From Pinibacter soli (GTDB taxonomy: Bacteria > Bacteroidota > Bacteroidia > Chitinophagales > Chitinophagaceae), in assembly GCF_029961145.1 (NCBI RefSeq), contig NZ_JASBRG010000003.1, forward strand, positions 372,001 to 436,000: a stretch of DNA of 64,000 nucleotides, written 5' to 3'. Below, in pieces: positions 52,501 to 62,111 of this stretch (within the stretch, counting starts at the first letter, position 1; the number at the start of each line of letters is the position of its first letter). The notes beneath the pieces were generated by a model. The model did not search any database, was not told the DNA's origin, and saw only the letters and a list, made by a program, of their open reading frames with translations. Both the position numbers and the translations under genes were made by a program.

Positions 52501-52617
52501 TTCGTTGCCGCTCCGATCCTTGTGGATTTCGGCAAAAACAAACCTTTAGGAGAAGCTGACTTGATTCACCACGAACCTAAGACTACTGCGCCTGCAGCGA
52601 CTACAGCAAAATCATAA
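49504..52617 (+). CDS. secDF: Protein translocase subunit SecDF, fused
   Basis: A 1037-residue fusion of SecD (residues 1 to about 690) and SecF (about 710-1020), which use proton motive force to pull proteins through SecYEG. SecD shows GLDLQGGINVTM, VAQPNI, AGATDPDRV, the extended P1 head domain and DTNVIIFERIKEEL; SecF shows NGFNEGVEFSGGRS and FSMNDTVIVFDRVREN. Twelve membrane spans are expected. An Ala/Asp/Lys/Thr low-complexity insert of about 40 residues (around 285-325, KAADTTAAKADSSVAAHD) lies within the P1 region and looks lineage-specific. Gene is monocistronic with terminator at 52647. Confidence 0.97.
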   Translation: MRSLVSIFAAFLILISLYQLSFTWFVNSHEKAMEEKASRYVKTNYQTADAKYPGNKEAQALYEDSLDDIKKERLQHLLDSTRDQKITWWGQSYQKAKESELLFGLDLQGGINVTMDVALDGLIKGLSNNPGDPALKKAIGEAVHQKSTSATDFITLFAQVYKEQNPGQPLAPLFSNSTRNKLKANASDDATISYIRDQASAAMKQTFQVLSKRIDKFGVAQPNINLDENKGIITVELAGATDPDRVRKYLQSTANLQFWEVYKLSEIANSVVAADEALATSLKGGKAADTTAAKADSSVAAHDTTKSLSEQLKGGAANNAAAAKTPEQLRAEHPLFASVQFLFPQKQGDKIDMAPYVAMVSVKDTSKANEYFNSPAVKNSLPADLKFLYGMQEKNKESGKVSEYVPVYAIKTVPGTAKAKLEGEVITDANQDYNPMSAGQVTVSMDMNKQGEKVWAKMTGDNVGRSIAIVLDDIVYSAPNVNEPITGGRSSISGNFTAAEGQDLANILKSGKLDAPAKIVQEQVVGPTLGKEAIKGGTMAFAISFIVIFALMLIYYNTAGWVANIALILNLLFTIGVLSALGATLTAPGIAGLVLTIGMAVDTNVIIFERIKEELTKGKNYHQAVKDGYRRSLPPVLDAHVTTLLTALILFYFGLGPVKGFATTQILGILLSLFCGILVSRLITDFYTQKQRHFNYFTNVSRKVFKHAAYKFVEYRKVAYGISIVVLILGVSAVFNGFNEGVEFSGGRSYIVKFDKPVHADDVRNALDKEFGKFPLIKTYGDNSHLDITTDYLIHQEGLSTDTLVQTKLYEGLKPFLGNNVSHDDFVKKNLQGSKKVSPTISDDLKSGAKWATFWSLLIIALYIFLRFRDWRFSLGTIFSLLHDVLVTLAVFSFFKNIVPFPLEIDQHFIAAILTVIGFSMNDTVIVFDRVRENAKNMRGATRGQIINKSINDTLSRTIMTSLTVFLTILILFLVGGEVTKGFAFAMLIGVITGTYSSIFVAAPILVDFGKNKPLGEADLIHHEPKTTAPAATTAKS

Positions 52618-52646
52618 TTATCTTTTAGAGAGATTATATAACAAAT

Positions 52647-52678
52647 CAGCCTCCGGTTTTCGGGGGCTGTTTTGTTTA
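52647..52678 (+). terminator. Terminator of secDF
   Basis: CAGCCTCCG / CGGGGGCTG with a small loop and TTTTGTTT, about 30 bases after the stop. Confidence 0.85.
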
Positions 52679-52683
52679 TAATA

Positions 52684-52782
52684 ATTGAATAACTGAATGA
52701 CTGAATAACTGAATGTTTGATATTTGTAATGCAAAATTGAAATTCGACCCTCAGTTATTCAGTTAATCAGTTATTCAGTTTA
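52684..52782. repeat. GAATAACT-word inverted repeat, second copy
   Basis: Left words ATTGAATAACTGAATGACTG at 52684-52714 are mirrored by CAGTTATTCAGTTAATCAG at 52750-52782. Same family as 7281-7382. Confidence 0.8.
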
Positions 52783-52810
52783 TTTTCGTGTCTCCATAAC
52801 AACTCACACC

Positions 52811-53830
52811 ATGATAGACTTTCGTTCGGATACTTTTACGAAGCCAACACCTGCAATGATAGATGCGATGATGAGTGCGCAAGTGGGCGACGATGTGTTT
52901 GGAGAAGATGTCACCGTAAACGAATTACAGGAATATGCGGCGACACTTTTTGGAAAGGAAGCTGCGCTGTATTGTCCGTCAGGAACAATGAGTAACCAGA
53001 TCGCCATCAAATGTCACACACAACCCGGCGACGAAGTAATTTGTGAGAAAAATGCACACGTTTATATTTACGAAGGCGGCGGAATAGCCTTTAATTCATC
53101 TTCACAAGCAAGGCCAATAGAAGGCAACAACGGAAGAATAACAGCTGAGCAGGTTGCAGAAGCAATCAATCCGGACGATGTGCATAAAGCAAGAACTTCA
53201 CTTGTTTGCCTTGAAAATACTTCCAATAGAGGTGGCGGCTCCTGCTATGACTTTGAAGAAATTAAAAAGGTCAGAAAAGTTTGTACCGATCATAACCTGC
53301 AACTACACCTTGATGGCGCAAGGCTTTTTAATGCGTTGGTCGCAAAAAAAGAAACCCCAGCACAATACGGAGAAGTATTTGACAGCATTTCCGTTTGTTT
53401 GAATAAAGGGTTGGGTTGCCCGATTGGCAGTATTCTTATAGGCTCCAAAACATTTATAAATAAAGCGAGACGCGTTAGAAAAGTACTGGGTGGAGGCATG
53501 AGGCAAGCAGGTTATATGGCAGCGACAGGTTTATATGCTTTGAAAAACAACGTCAGCAGGCTGGAGCTTGATCATACACATGCCAAACAAATTGCAAATG
53601 CACTCAGTAGCAAAAGTTTCGTTGGCAACATTATGCCGGTTGAAACGAATATCCTGATCTTCGAAATCAAGAAACCTTTTACCGCAAAGGCTTTTACCGA
53701 TGCGTTAAAACAACATCAGATCGCCTGCATTCCAATATCGGAAACGCATGTACGCATCGTTACACACCTCGACGTATCTGAAGCCATGGTACGCCAGACT
53801 TTAGATGTGATCAATACAATTACTCTATAA
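52811..53830 (+). CDS. Low-specificity L-threonine aldolase
   Basis: A 339-residue PLP enzyme of the threonine aldolase family: [14 protein letters not shown] at the N-terminus, [38 protein letters not shown] and Lys199 in CLNKGLGCP as Schiff-base lysine. It splits threonine or allo-threonine into glycine and acetaldehyde in the cytoplasm. The glycine could feed the glycine cleavage system in the same genome (gcvP is 47 kb away). Length and order match the family; no partner gene is adjacent. Confidence 0.93.
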   Translation: MIDFRSDTFTKPTPAMIDAMMSAQVGDDVFGEDVTVNELQEYAATLFGKEAALYCPSGTMSNQIAIKCHTQPGDEVICEKNAHVYIYEGGGIAFNSSSQARPIEGNNGRITAEQVAEAINPDDVHKARTSLVCLENTSNRGGGSCYDFEEIKKVRKVCTDHNLQLHLDGARLFNALVAKKETPAQYGEVFDSISVCLNKGLGCPIGSILIGSKTFINKARRVRKVLGGGMRQAGYMAATGLYALKNNVSRLELDHTHAKQIANALSSKSFVGNIMPVETNILIFEIKKPFTAKAFTDALKQHQIACIPISETHVRIVTHLDVSEAMVRQTLDVINTITL

Positions 53831-53937
53831 ATTTGGTGCAGATATTGATAATAATCAGCAACAAAATGGATGATGTGGAGAGAGACTATGGGAAGACATT
53901 TCTAAATTTACAGGGACGTTTCTAACTCACAACTTAA

Positions 53938-55672
<1,735 letters not shown>

Positions 55673-55675
55673 CTG

Positions 55676-56035
55676 TTATTTGATCGGGCTAATCTCTTTT
55701 ATCTCCGCATACGCACTTAGCGACACCTTAAGGTCAAGTCTGTTTTCGGCGCCGCTTTTAACCAGAATGTCTTTTTGCTTTTTATTGTAATCGAGAAAGT
55801 TGACGATGGTCTCGTAATTGCCAGCTTTTATGTTTGGAAAAATGAATTTTCCGTTGGCTGCTGTCATGGTTTTAAACACATGGTTATTAGCTTTGTTTTT
55901 CAAAATTACCACTGCACCTTCCACCGGTTGCCCGGTTATTTTATCCTCCACGGTTCCATTGCACTGCGTATTAACTTTTGCGAAGCCAAACACCGCCAAT
56001 CCACTCAAAAATATCCCTGTTAATAAGGCTTTCAT
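55676..56035 (-). CDS. Carboxypeptidase-regulatory-like secreted protein
   Basis: A 119-residue protein: signal peptide (MKALLTGIFLSGLAVFGFA), then a beta-sandwich of the CarboxypepD_reg-like kind: CNGTVEDKITGQPVEGAVVI, AANGKFIFPNIKAGNYETIV, a layout shared with the N-terminal domains of SusC-type proteins. The C-terminal strand ends at LSAYAEIKEI. It lacks any TonB box or barrel, so it is not a transporter. ATG 56035 gives the best signal peptide; 56044 is an alternative. It is convergent with pgi and divergent from purK. Confidence 0.75.
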   Translation of the reverse strand: MKALLTGIFLSGLAVFGFAKVNTQCNGTVEDKITGQPVEGAVVILKNKANNHVFKTMTAANGKFIFPNIKAGNYETIVNFLDYNKKQKDILVKSGAENRLDLKVSLSAYAEIKEISPIK

Positions 56036-56205
56036 AACATGCATTTTTTTAGACGTTGCAAAAGTAATACCTATGGCTGTTAAGTGCTTGTGAATTTGAA
56101 AATTTGATAACATGAAAATTTGAAAATGAAGGAGTGCAGGTTGTATTGCATAGCCCTGTGGGCAACAATGTATTAACAAATTGTTAGGCATCGGCCGCAA
56201 CATAT

Positions 56206-56213
56206 TATATTTG
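56206..56213 (+). promoter_or_regulatory. -7 element of purK
   Basis: TATATTTG; a TTG at 56181-56183 lies 22 bases upstream. The leader would be only a few bases long before ATG 56226, so translation may be nearly leaderless. Confidence 0.6.
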
Positions 56214-56225
56214 CGCAAAATTACG

Positions 56226-57350
56226 ATGATGCAAAAAGTAGGAATACTAGGAGGCGGGCAGCTTGGCAGAATGCTGCTTCAACAGGCGGCAAACTATACG
56301 GTTGAAACATATGTGCTTGAGAATGATAAAGAATGCCCCGCCGCTCATTTGTGTCATCATTTTGTTTTAGGCGACATCCGCGATTTTGACGCTGTTTACA
56401 ATTTTGGTAAAAACCTCGATGCCATAACTATTGAAATAGAGAACGTAAACATCGATGCATTGGAGAAACTGGAAGCTGAAGGAGTAAGAGTTTATCCCAA
56501 ACCGGCAGCTCTTCGCATTATCAAGAATAAGATCTTACAAAAACAATTTTACGCTGACAACGAAATTCCAAGCCCAGCTTTTAAAGTGGTACAGAATAAA
56601 CTGGAACTGGGAAACGTACAGGATTGGTTACCAGCTGTACAAAAACTCGGCGAAGGTGGCTACGATGGAAAAGGCGTACAGGTGCTGAAAACAAGAAACG
56701 ATTTTGAACAGGGTTTTGATGCACCAAGCGTGGTAGAGAAAATGGTGGACATAGACAAGGAGATCGCCATGATCGTGGCTGTGAATGCGAAGGGCGAAAC
56801 AGCACTTTACCCACCAGTGGAAATGTTATTTGACCCGCAACTGAACCTGTTGGATTTTCAATTGGCTCCTGCTTATATTCCTGAAAAAATTTTATGGCGC
56901 GTAGAAGCCATTTCGCTGAAAGTAGCGAGAAGTCTTAATTCTCCGGGACTTTTTGCTGTTGAACTATTTGTTGATCGTTCGGGCAATGTATTTGTAAATG
57001 AAACTGCTCCGCGTGTACACAATAGCGGTCACCACACGATTGAGGCGCATTACAGCTCTCAATACGATATGCTTTGGCGCATTTTGTTGGGCTATCCATT
57101 AGGTAACACAGCTGCTATTCTTCCGTCGTCGCTGGTGAATTTGATTGGAGAAAAAGGACATAGCGGTACAGTGAAATACGAAGGCCTTGATGAAGTATTA
57201 AAAATGGACAACGTGTTTGTTCACTTGTACGGAAAAAAAGAAACCAAGCCTGGCCGCAAGATGGGCCACGTTACAGTTATCGCAAACGACAAACAAGAAT
57301 TGATTCATCGGGCAAACCTGGTGAAGAGAACGCTTAAGGTTATTAGTTAA
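56226..57350 (+). CDS. purK: 5-(Carboxyamino)imidazole ribonucleotide synthase
   Basis: A 374-residue ATP-grasp enzyme that joins bicarbonate to aminoimidazole ribonucleotide in purine synthesis. N-terminal VGILGGGQLGRMLLQQ and VLENDKECPAAH, ATP-grasp core (GEGGYDGKGVQVL and VEKMVDIDKEIAM) and NETAPRVHNSGHHTIEA are all visible. Two adjacent ATG codons (56226 and 56229) are both possible; the 56181 frame start lies before the promoter element. PurE, the next enzyme, is not in the window. Confidence 0.95.
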   Translation: MMQKVGILGGGQLGRMLLQQAANYTVETYVLENDKECPAAHLCHHFVLGDIRDFDAVYNFGKNLDAITIEIENVNIDALEKLEAEGVRVYPKPAALRIIKNKILQKQFYADNEIPSPAFKVVQNKLELGNVQDWLPAVQKLGEGGYDGKGVQVLKTRNDFEQGFDAPSVVEKMVDIDKEIAMIVAVNAKGETALYPPVEMLFDPQLNLLDFQLAPAYIPEKILWRVEAISLKVARSLNSPGLFAVELFVDRSGNVFVNETAPRVHNSGHHTIEAHYSSQYDMLWRILLGYPLGNTAAILPSSLVNLIGEKGHSGTVKYEGLDEVLKMDNVFVHLYGKKETKPGRKMGHVTVIANDKQELIHRANLVKRTLKVIS

Positions 57351-57425
57351 TTGAAAATTGAAAGTTGAAAATGCATCAGGTTGAATTACCGTCATTTTCA
57401 ACTTTCAACTTTCAATTTTCAATTA
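57349..57425. repeat. TTGAAAATTGAAAG inverted repeat after purK
   Basis: Left words 57349-57374 are mirrored by TTTTCAACTTTCAACTTTC words at 57399-57425, around a short loop. Confidence 0.8.
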
Positions 57426-57427
57426 AG

Positions 57428-58450
57428 TCAGAACTCAATGTATGCCAACGTCGTCACCTGGTGTGGCGCATTATTATTCGCATCGCTGACGATTAATGCG
57501 CCCTTGCGGAATAAAACCATGCCTTCCCAATTGTTTTTCACTCCAGGAAATGTAGCGACCTGTTTCCATTTTGTATCGCTGAGACTATCCAGTGAAACGA
57601 TCCTTGCATATTCGTGGTTCTTTTCCTTCAGATAGTCAGGATCTGTATTCAACTGCTCAGCGAGCTCGGGAATTGTTGTTTTAATATCATTGATCGTTGA
57701 GTCCGCATAGATTGCATGGTCGCCGTGGTAATAATAGTTAAGTGCGTAAATTTTGTCACCCATAAAAAGATCGGTAATACGGAACGGCAGCATCGGGATC
57801 TGCGTTCTAACAGACTCTGAAGCAAAGCCGGTATCAACGAGATAGGCATAATTGACGGTGTGAAAATTGGCCTCGTATGCAGTTAATAATTTATTTTCCG
57901 AAGGTATATAAGCGATAGACTCAAAACCGGCGTTTTCCCAATTAAACCAACGTTTAAGACGCATTACTTTACCGGTGTCGATCGTTAATTCGTTGGTCGT
58001 CGTGTCAAGATTTCCTTTGAGCATATAACAGTTGGTGAAGTTATCATGCGTTTCAATGTTCATGAAAACCGTACCATTCATAATTAAAATGGCTTCAAAA
58101 CCTTCATATCCTTCTTTTACCTCCTGTTGTAGTTTGTCCAGATTTTTTACCTTGATTTTTTGAAATTTCGTGAGCGGAATATTATTATCCAGAGTAAGAT
58201 TGATGCTGTCAATAAGGATGCTGTAAATAAAGAAATTGTCTTCCACAAGGCGCTCTTTCTTTTGCTGGTCACCATATTGGGGAAGCAGGTATACGCGATT
58301 GTTCCACAGCGCCATTCCGGAAAATTCTTCCGCAACCCCGCTGATTTCCTCAGGCAGTTGGATCTGCTGAAATTTTTTTTCCTGTGCAAAAACCTTATCA
58401 ATAAAGAACAATGTGCAACAAATAAAAAGGCAAAAACACTGCTTCTTCAT
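57428..58450 (-). CDS. Secreted protein, possibly phytase-type esterase-like
   Basis: A 340-residue protein with a signal peptide (MKKQCFCLFICCTLFFIDKVFAQ). The mature part has propeller-like strand patterns: EEFSGMALWNNRVYLLPQYG, GYEGFEAILIM, ENAGFESIAYIPSENKLLTA, NWEGMVLFRKGALIVSDANN. The E-G/F-E and W-E-G-M motifs recall the 'esterase-like activity of phytase' family, which folds as a beta-propeller. Active residues are not certain. It is exported, convergent with purK and separated from the SDR group by a repeat region. Confidence 0.7.
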   Translation of the reverse strand: MKKQCFCLFICCTLFFIDKVFAQEKKFQQIQLPEEISGVAEEFSGMALWNNRVYLLPQYGDQQKKERLVEDNFFIYSILIDSINLTLDNNIPLTKFQKIKVKNLDKLQQEVKEGYEGFEAILIMNGTVFMNIETHDNFTNCYMLKGNLDTTTNELTIDTGKVMRLKRWFNWENAGFESIAYIPSENKLLTAYEANFHTVNYAYLVDTGFASESVRTQIPMLPFRITDLFMGDKIYALNYYYHGDHAIYADSTINDIKTTIPELAEQLNTDPDYLKEKNHEYARIVSLDSLSDTKWKQVATFPGVKNNWEGMVLFRKGALIVSDANNNAPHQVTTLAYIEF

Positions 58451-58664
58451 AGTAGAATTAGGAATTAGAAATTAGGCTGTAGGAATTGGAAGTTCCTAAC
58501 AGGCTGTAAACCTACTAAAACATTCATTTGCAGCGTAATTAATAATTAATAATGAATAATTAATAGGGGTGGTAGTCATTACAAAAAGCGACTTGCTTCT
58601 AGCTCAGGTTTTGTTCAATGTTGAGTAACTGCTTCTTAATTCTTAATTATTAATTATTAATTCC
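58446..58664. repeat. GGAATTAG arm plus AATTATTAATT inverted repeat
   Basis: A GGAATTAG-word arm (58446-58470) is followed by an AATTAATAATT arm at 58537-58562 and its inverted partner at 58634-58664. The gap before the SDR gene has no other feature. Confidence 0.7.
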
Positions 58665-58707
58665 CCTTCGGGGAACGCTTTTTTCATAGCAATACCAAAC
58701 ACAGCGT

Positions 58708-59574
58708 ATGCCACAAACGATTCCCAAAAAGAAGGTGAGAAAGCCTCAAAAGGTGGGGAAAGCGCAGAAGGGAAAGGAAGAGAAAATGCAGCCCATGCCT
58801 GTATATGAAAAGGAAAAAATACCCTTTCGATTGCGCGATAAAGTCGCCATCATCACAGGAGGGGACAGCGGCATAGGAAGGGCCATTGCCATAGCGTTCG
58901 CAAAAGAAGGAGCAGATGTTGTGATCTGTTACGAAAAAGATGACGTGGACGCCAAAATAACAGCATCAGAGATTGAAAAAAACGGAAGAAAATACTTATT
59001 GATAGGTGGTGATGTGAGTAGGGAAAATCATTGCCAGAAGATTATCGACAGAACAATCAAAACCTTTGGTAAGATTGATGTGTTGATCAATAATGCTGCT
59101 GTGCAAACACCTCAGGATGAGTTAAAAAAGATTTCTGCGCAGCAACTAACGCGAACTTTTGAAGTGAATATTTTTTCACAATTTTACATGAGCAAAGCAG
59201 TTGAAAAATATTTAAAGAAAGGCTCTTCAATTATCAATACAACATCCGTAACCGCGTACAGAGGGAGCGGTCATTTGCTGGATTATTCGGCAACCAAAGG
59301 TGCCATACTTGCTTTCACCCGATCGCTTTCCAGCTATTTTTCCGAGAAAGGAATTCGTGTAAATGCAGTCTCGCCCGGACCAATCTGGACCCCTTTGATT
59401 CCAACCACTTTCGATGCTGAAGAAGTAGCGACATTTGGCTCAAATGTACCCATGAAGCGTGCGGGTCAGCCTGTTGAGGTTGCCTACGCCTATGTGTTTC
59501 TGGCAAGTGACGATGCCGCCTACATTACAGGACAGGTCATACATCCAAATGGCGGTGAAATAGTAAACGGATAA
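58708..59574 (+). CDS. Short-chain dehydrogenase/reductase, YghA-like
   Basis: A 288-residue SDR of the YghA/ general-stress kind. A lysine- and proline-rich N-terminal extension (PKKKVRKPQKVG) precedes the Rossmann fold: TGGDSGIGRA, the INNAAVQ motif, and the catalytic Tyr193 and Lys197 (DYSATKGAI). C-terminal GGEIVNG closes it. These enzymes act on small carbonyl compounds with NAD(P)H in the cytoplasm. It opens a group of three genes that run in one direction to 61919. The next gene begins 25 bases after its stop. Confidence 0.93.
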   Translation: MPQTIPKKKVRKPQKVGKAQKGKEEKMQPMPVYEKEKIPFRLRDKVAIITGGDSGIGRAIAIAFAKEGADVVICYEKDDVDAKITASEIEKNGRKYLLIGGDVSRENHCQKIIDRTIKTFGKIDVLINNAAVQTPQDELKKISAQQLTRTFEVNIFSQFYMSKAVEKYLKKGSSIINTTSVTAYRGSGHLLDYSATKGAILAFTRSLSSYFSEKGIRVNAVSPGPIWTPLIPTTFDAEEVATFGSNVPMKRAGQPVEVAYAYVFLASDDAAYITGQVIHPNGGEIVNG

Positions 59575-59599
59575 TTCTAAAATTTTAAAACATACATCT

Positions 59600-60256
59600 A
59601 TGCTACACACAATGAATCCAAACATTAACAAGAAAGAAAGGATAGCTTCTGTAGTAGTCGGCGCAATATTGTTGGGTGACGGATTGCTGAGAAAACGCAA
59701 AAAACTTATTCAGATGATTGCAGGATCAATCCTCCTTTATCGGGGAATGTCTGGCAATTCGCCGGTTTACAGAGCGCTTGACATTGACACCACTTATAAG
59801 AAGTCATTGAGTCCGTCAAATATTCGCGTCTCTGCGATCATCAACAGACCACGCACTGAAGTCTACAATTATTGGAGACATCTTGAAAACATGCCTTTAT
59901 TTATGAGCCATGTGAGTGGGGTAGAAGTATTGAATCCAATCAATTCACGTTGGTTCATTTCACTGCCAGGTAATATAGGAACGATACAATATGATACCGC
60001 GATCGTTCATGAAGAAGAAGGACGAATGATCGGCTGGAAGTCGCTGCCAGGGGCACCTATAGAGCATGTGGGAAAAGTTACGTTTGAAGATGCAGGAGCG
60101 GACTCAACAAAAATCGATATTCTGTTTAGCTACCAGGCGCCGGGCGGCAAAATAGGAAAAGGCATCGCGCAGTTGTTCACACCGGTATTCCAAAAACAAG
60201 TGCGTAAGGACCTCGAGAATTTTAAGTGGCACTTTGAGAAGGGACAATATGTTTAA
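59600..60256 (+). CDS. SRPBCC protein with short membrane anchor
   Basis: A 218-residue protein. The first 60 residues hold two short hydrophobic stretches (RIASVVVGAILLGDGLL, and LIQMIAGSILLYRGM) like DUF2892, with basic residues between them, so the chain should be membrane-anchored. Residues 75-215 form a SRPBCC domain of the polyketide-cyclase/COQ10-like kind: SAIINRPRTEVYNYWRHLEN, VSGVEVLNPINSRWF and FEDAGADSTKIDILFSY. The pocket would hold a hydrophobic ligand. It lies between the SDR and the FAD/Rieske enzyme and is probably expressed with them. Confidence 0.85.
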   Translation: MLHTMNPNINKKERIASVVVGAILLGDGLLRKRKKLIQMIAGSILLYRGMSGNSPVYRALDIDTTYKKSLSPSNIRVSAIINRPRTEVYNYWRHLENMPLFMSHVSGVEVLNPINSRWFISLPGNIGTIQYDTAIVHEEEGRMIGWKSLPGAPIEHVGKVTFEDAGADSTKIDILFSYQAPGGKIGKGIAQLFTPVFQKQVRKDLENFKWHFEKGQYV

Positions 60257-60360
60257 CAATTGAAAATTGAAAGTTGAAAATTGAAAATGGCCGGAGTTAA
60301 CAGCCTCTATCGATTAATATCAGCCTCAATTTTCAACTTTCAATTTTCAATTTTCAATTA
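60257..60360. repeat. TTGAAAATTGAAAG inverted repeat
   Basis: Left arm 60257-60285, right arm 60330-60360 (CAATTTTCAACTTTCAATT). It lies inside the SDR/SRPBCC/Rieske group. Confidence 0.8.
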
Positions 60361-60368
60361 AAAAAACT

Positions 60369-61919
60369 ATGCAAAGAGATGGAACAAGAGAAAGCCTATG
60401 GCAACATGATCAACCGGATTATTCGAATGATGATAAAAAAATAGAAGATAAAATTTATGATGTGCTGATCGTTGGCGGAGGAATTACTGGCGTTAGCACT
60501 GCGTATCTTTTGCAAAAGAATGGAATGTCCTGCATACTCGCAGAAGGAGCTACGCTTGGCTTTGGAACAACAGGTGGTACAACAGCTCACTTGAACACCA
60601 TCATGGATACTTCGTATCCTGAAATAGAAAAGAAGTTCAATAAACATGCTGCGCAAACAATTGCCGATAGCACAATGCTGGCGATTCATTTTATTGAAAC
60701 CACTACGAAAACGCTTCGTATTGATTGCAACTTTGAATACAAAAATGCTTACTTGCTGGCCAATAATGATGATCAGTCGAAAGAACTTGATAATATTGTT
60801 TCTGTTTCAAAAGATCTGGGAATTGACATAGATTATACAAATAAAATTCCTGCGCCCCTTTCATTCGACAATGCGGCAATAATCAAAAACCAGGCGCAGT
60901 TCAATCCAATCAAATATTTATTCGGTGTTGCAGACGACTTCAGAAATTTAGGAGGTGTGCTGTTGCAAAATTGCTTTGTATCTGATGTAAAGCAAGAGAC
61001 AGAAGATACATTATTGGCTACAACAACACGGGGTAAAATAAGGGCAAGAAAGATCGTTTACGCCACACATATCCCACCAGGGGTGAATCTTCTGCATTTG
61101 CGTTGCGCACCTTACAGGAGTTATGTTTTGGCGGTGGAATTGGAAAATGAACAATCTTATCCCGACGCACTGATCTATGACATGGAGGAGCCGTACAACT
61201 ATTATCGCACACAGGAAATAGAAGGGAAAAAGCATTTGATATTTGGAGGAAAAGATCATAAGACAGGACATGAAGAAAATCTAAAAGACAGGTTCAGACA
61301 ATTGGAGCAATACCTCAATCAATTTTTTTCCATTAAGTCAATCAAACATTTTTGGTCATCGCAATACTTTGAACCGGCGGATGGGCTTCCTTATATCGGC
61401 AACTTGCCTGGACATGACGGACGATATTTTGTGGCAACGGGTTTTGGTGGAAATGGCATGATCTACGGTACACTCGCTGCGATGATCATGTTTGAGTTGA
61501 TCGTGAGGAACAACTATAAATACCCTTTGGCAGAATTACTCGATCCTAACAGGTTAAAGCTTGTAGCAGGGTTTAGCAATTTTGTAAAAGAAGGAGCAGA
61601 TGTAGCTGCAAAATGGTTAGGCGGACATCTCACCAGTCATTCGATTGACAATCTTGCGAGCATTACGCCAGGTGAGGCGCAAGTAGTAAAATACAATCAT
61701 GAAGATGTGGCATTGTATAGGGATGGTGAAGGGAAATTGCACGCGGTCAATCCAACATGCACACATTTGCAATGCAAAGTAAAGTGGAACGATGCTGAGC
61801 TTTCCTGGGATTGTCCGTGTCATGGTGCACGCTACAGCACCGATGGAAAAGTATTAACAGGTCCGGCCAATAGAGATCTTGATTACATTATTGTGGATGA
61901 GCTTGTGGCTAAGGAGTGA
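60369..61919 (+). CDS. FAD-dependent oxidoreductase with Rieske domain
   Basis: A 516-residue two-domain enzyme. The N-terminal DAO-type FAD fold starts with DVLIVGGGITGVSTAY (Gly36-Gly38, Gly41) and has the late FGGNGM motif. The C-terminal 100 residues are a Rieske [2Fe-2S] domain: Cys464-Thr-His466 and Cys482-Pro-Cys-His485 supply the four ligands. Such glycine-oxidase-like proteins with a C-terminal Rieske are frequent in stress-related operons of Bacteroidota, but the substrate is unknown. Electrons could pass between flavin and cluster. It is the last gene of the group and is cytoplasmic. Confidence 0.93.
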   Translation: MQRDGTRESLWQHDQPDYSNDDKKIEDKIYDVLIVGGGITGVSTAYLLQKNGMSCILAEGATLGFGTTGGTTAHLNTIMDTSYPEIEKKFNKHAAQTIADSTMLAIHFIETTTKTLRIDCNFEYKNAYLLANNDDQSKELDNIVSVSKDLGIDIDYTNKIPAPLSFDNAAIIKNQAQFNPIKYLFGVADDFRNLGGVLLQNCFVSDVKQETEDTLLATTTRGKIRARKIVYATHIPPGVNLLHLRCAPYRSYVLAVELENEQSYPDALIYDMEEPYNYYRTQEIEGKKHLIFGGKDHKTGHEENLKDRFRQLEQYLNQFFSIKSIKHFWSSQYFEPADGLPYIGNLPGHDGRYFVATGFGGNGMIYGTLAAMIMFELIVRNNYKYPLAELLDPNRLKLVAGFSNFVKEGADVAAKWLGGHLTSHSIDNLASITPGEAQVVKYNHEDVALYRDGEGKLHAVNPTCTHLQCKVKWNDAELSWDCPCHGARYSTDGKVLTGPANRDLDYIIVDELVAKE

Positions 61920-61985
61920 AGGATCGTCGTTATAAATTAATAATTAATAGAGGTAACCGCAAATAGAAGTGAATTAGTGATCGAA

Positions 61986-62102
61986 AAAAAAGAGGTTGTA
62001 TCAAAAGTAAAAATGAGCACTGAGAATCGCTTAAACGGCTACAACGCTCCGTGGTGAGCCCGAATAAAAAGAGGCTGACTCATACTTTTGAACTGGCCTC
62101 TT
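61986..62102. repeat. MITE-like element, copy 2
   Basis: AAGAGGTTGTATCAAAAGTA at the left end and ACTTTTGAACTGGCCTCTT at the right end form a 20-base terminal inverted repeat (15 of 20 positions match). The interior matches copy 1 at 45288 with one mismatch over 63 bases, then diverges. AATTATTAATT repeat words border it on both sides (61934-61950 and 62099-62115). Confidence 0.75.
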
Positions 62103-62111
62103 AATTATTAA

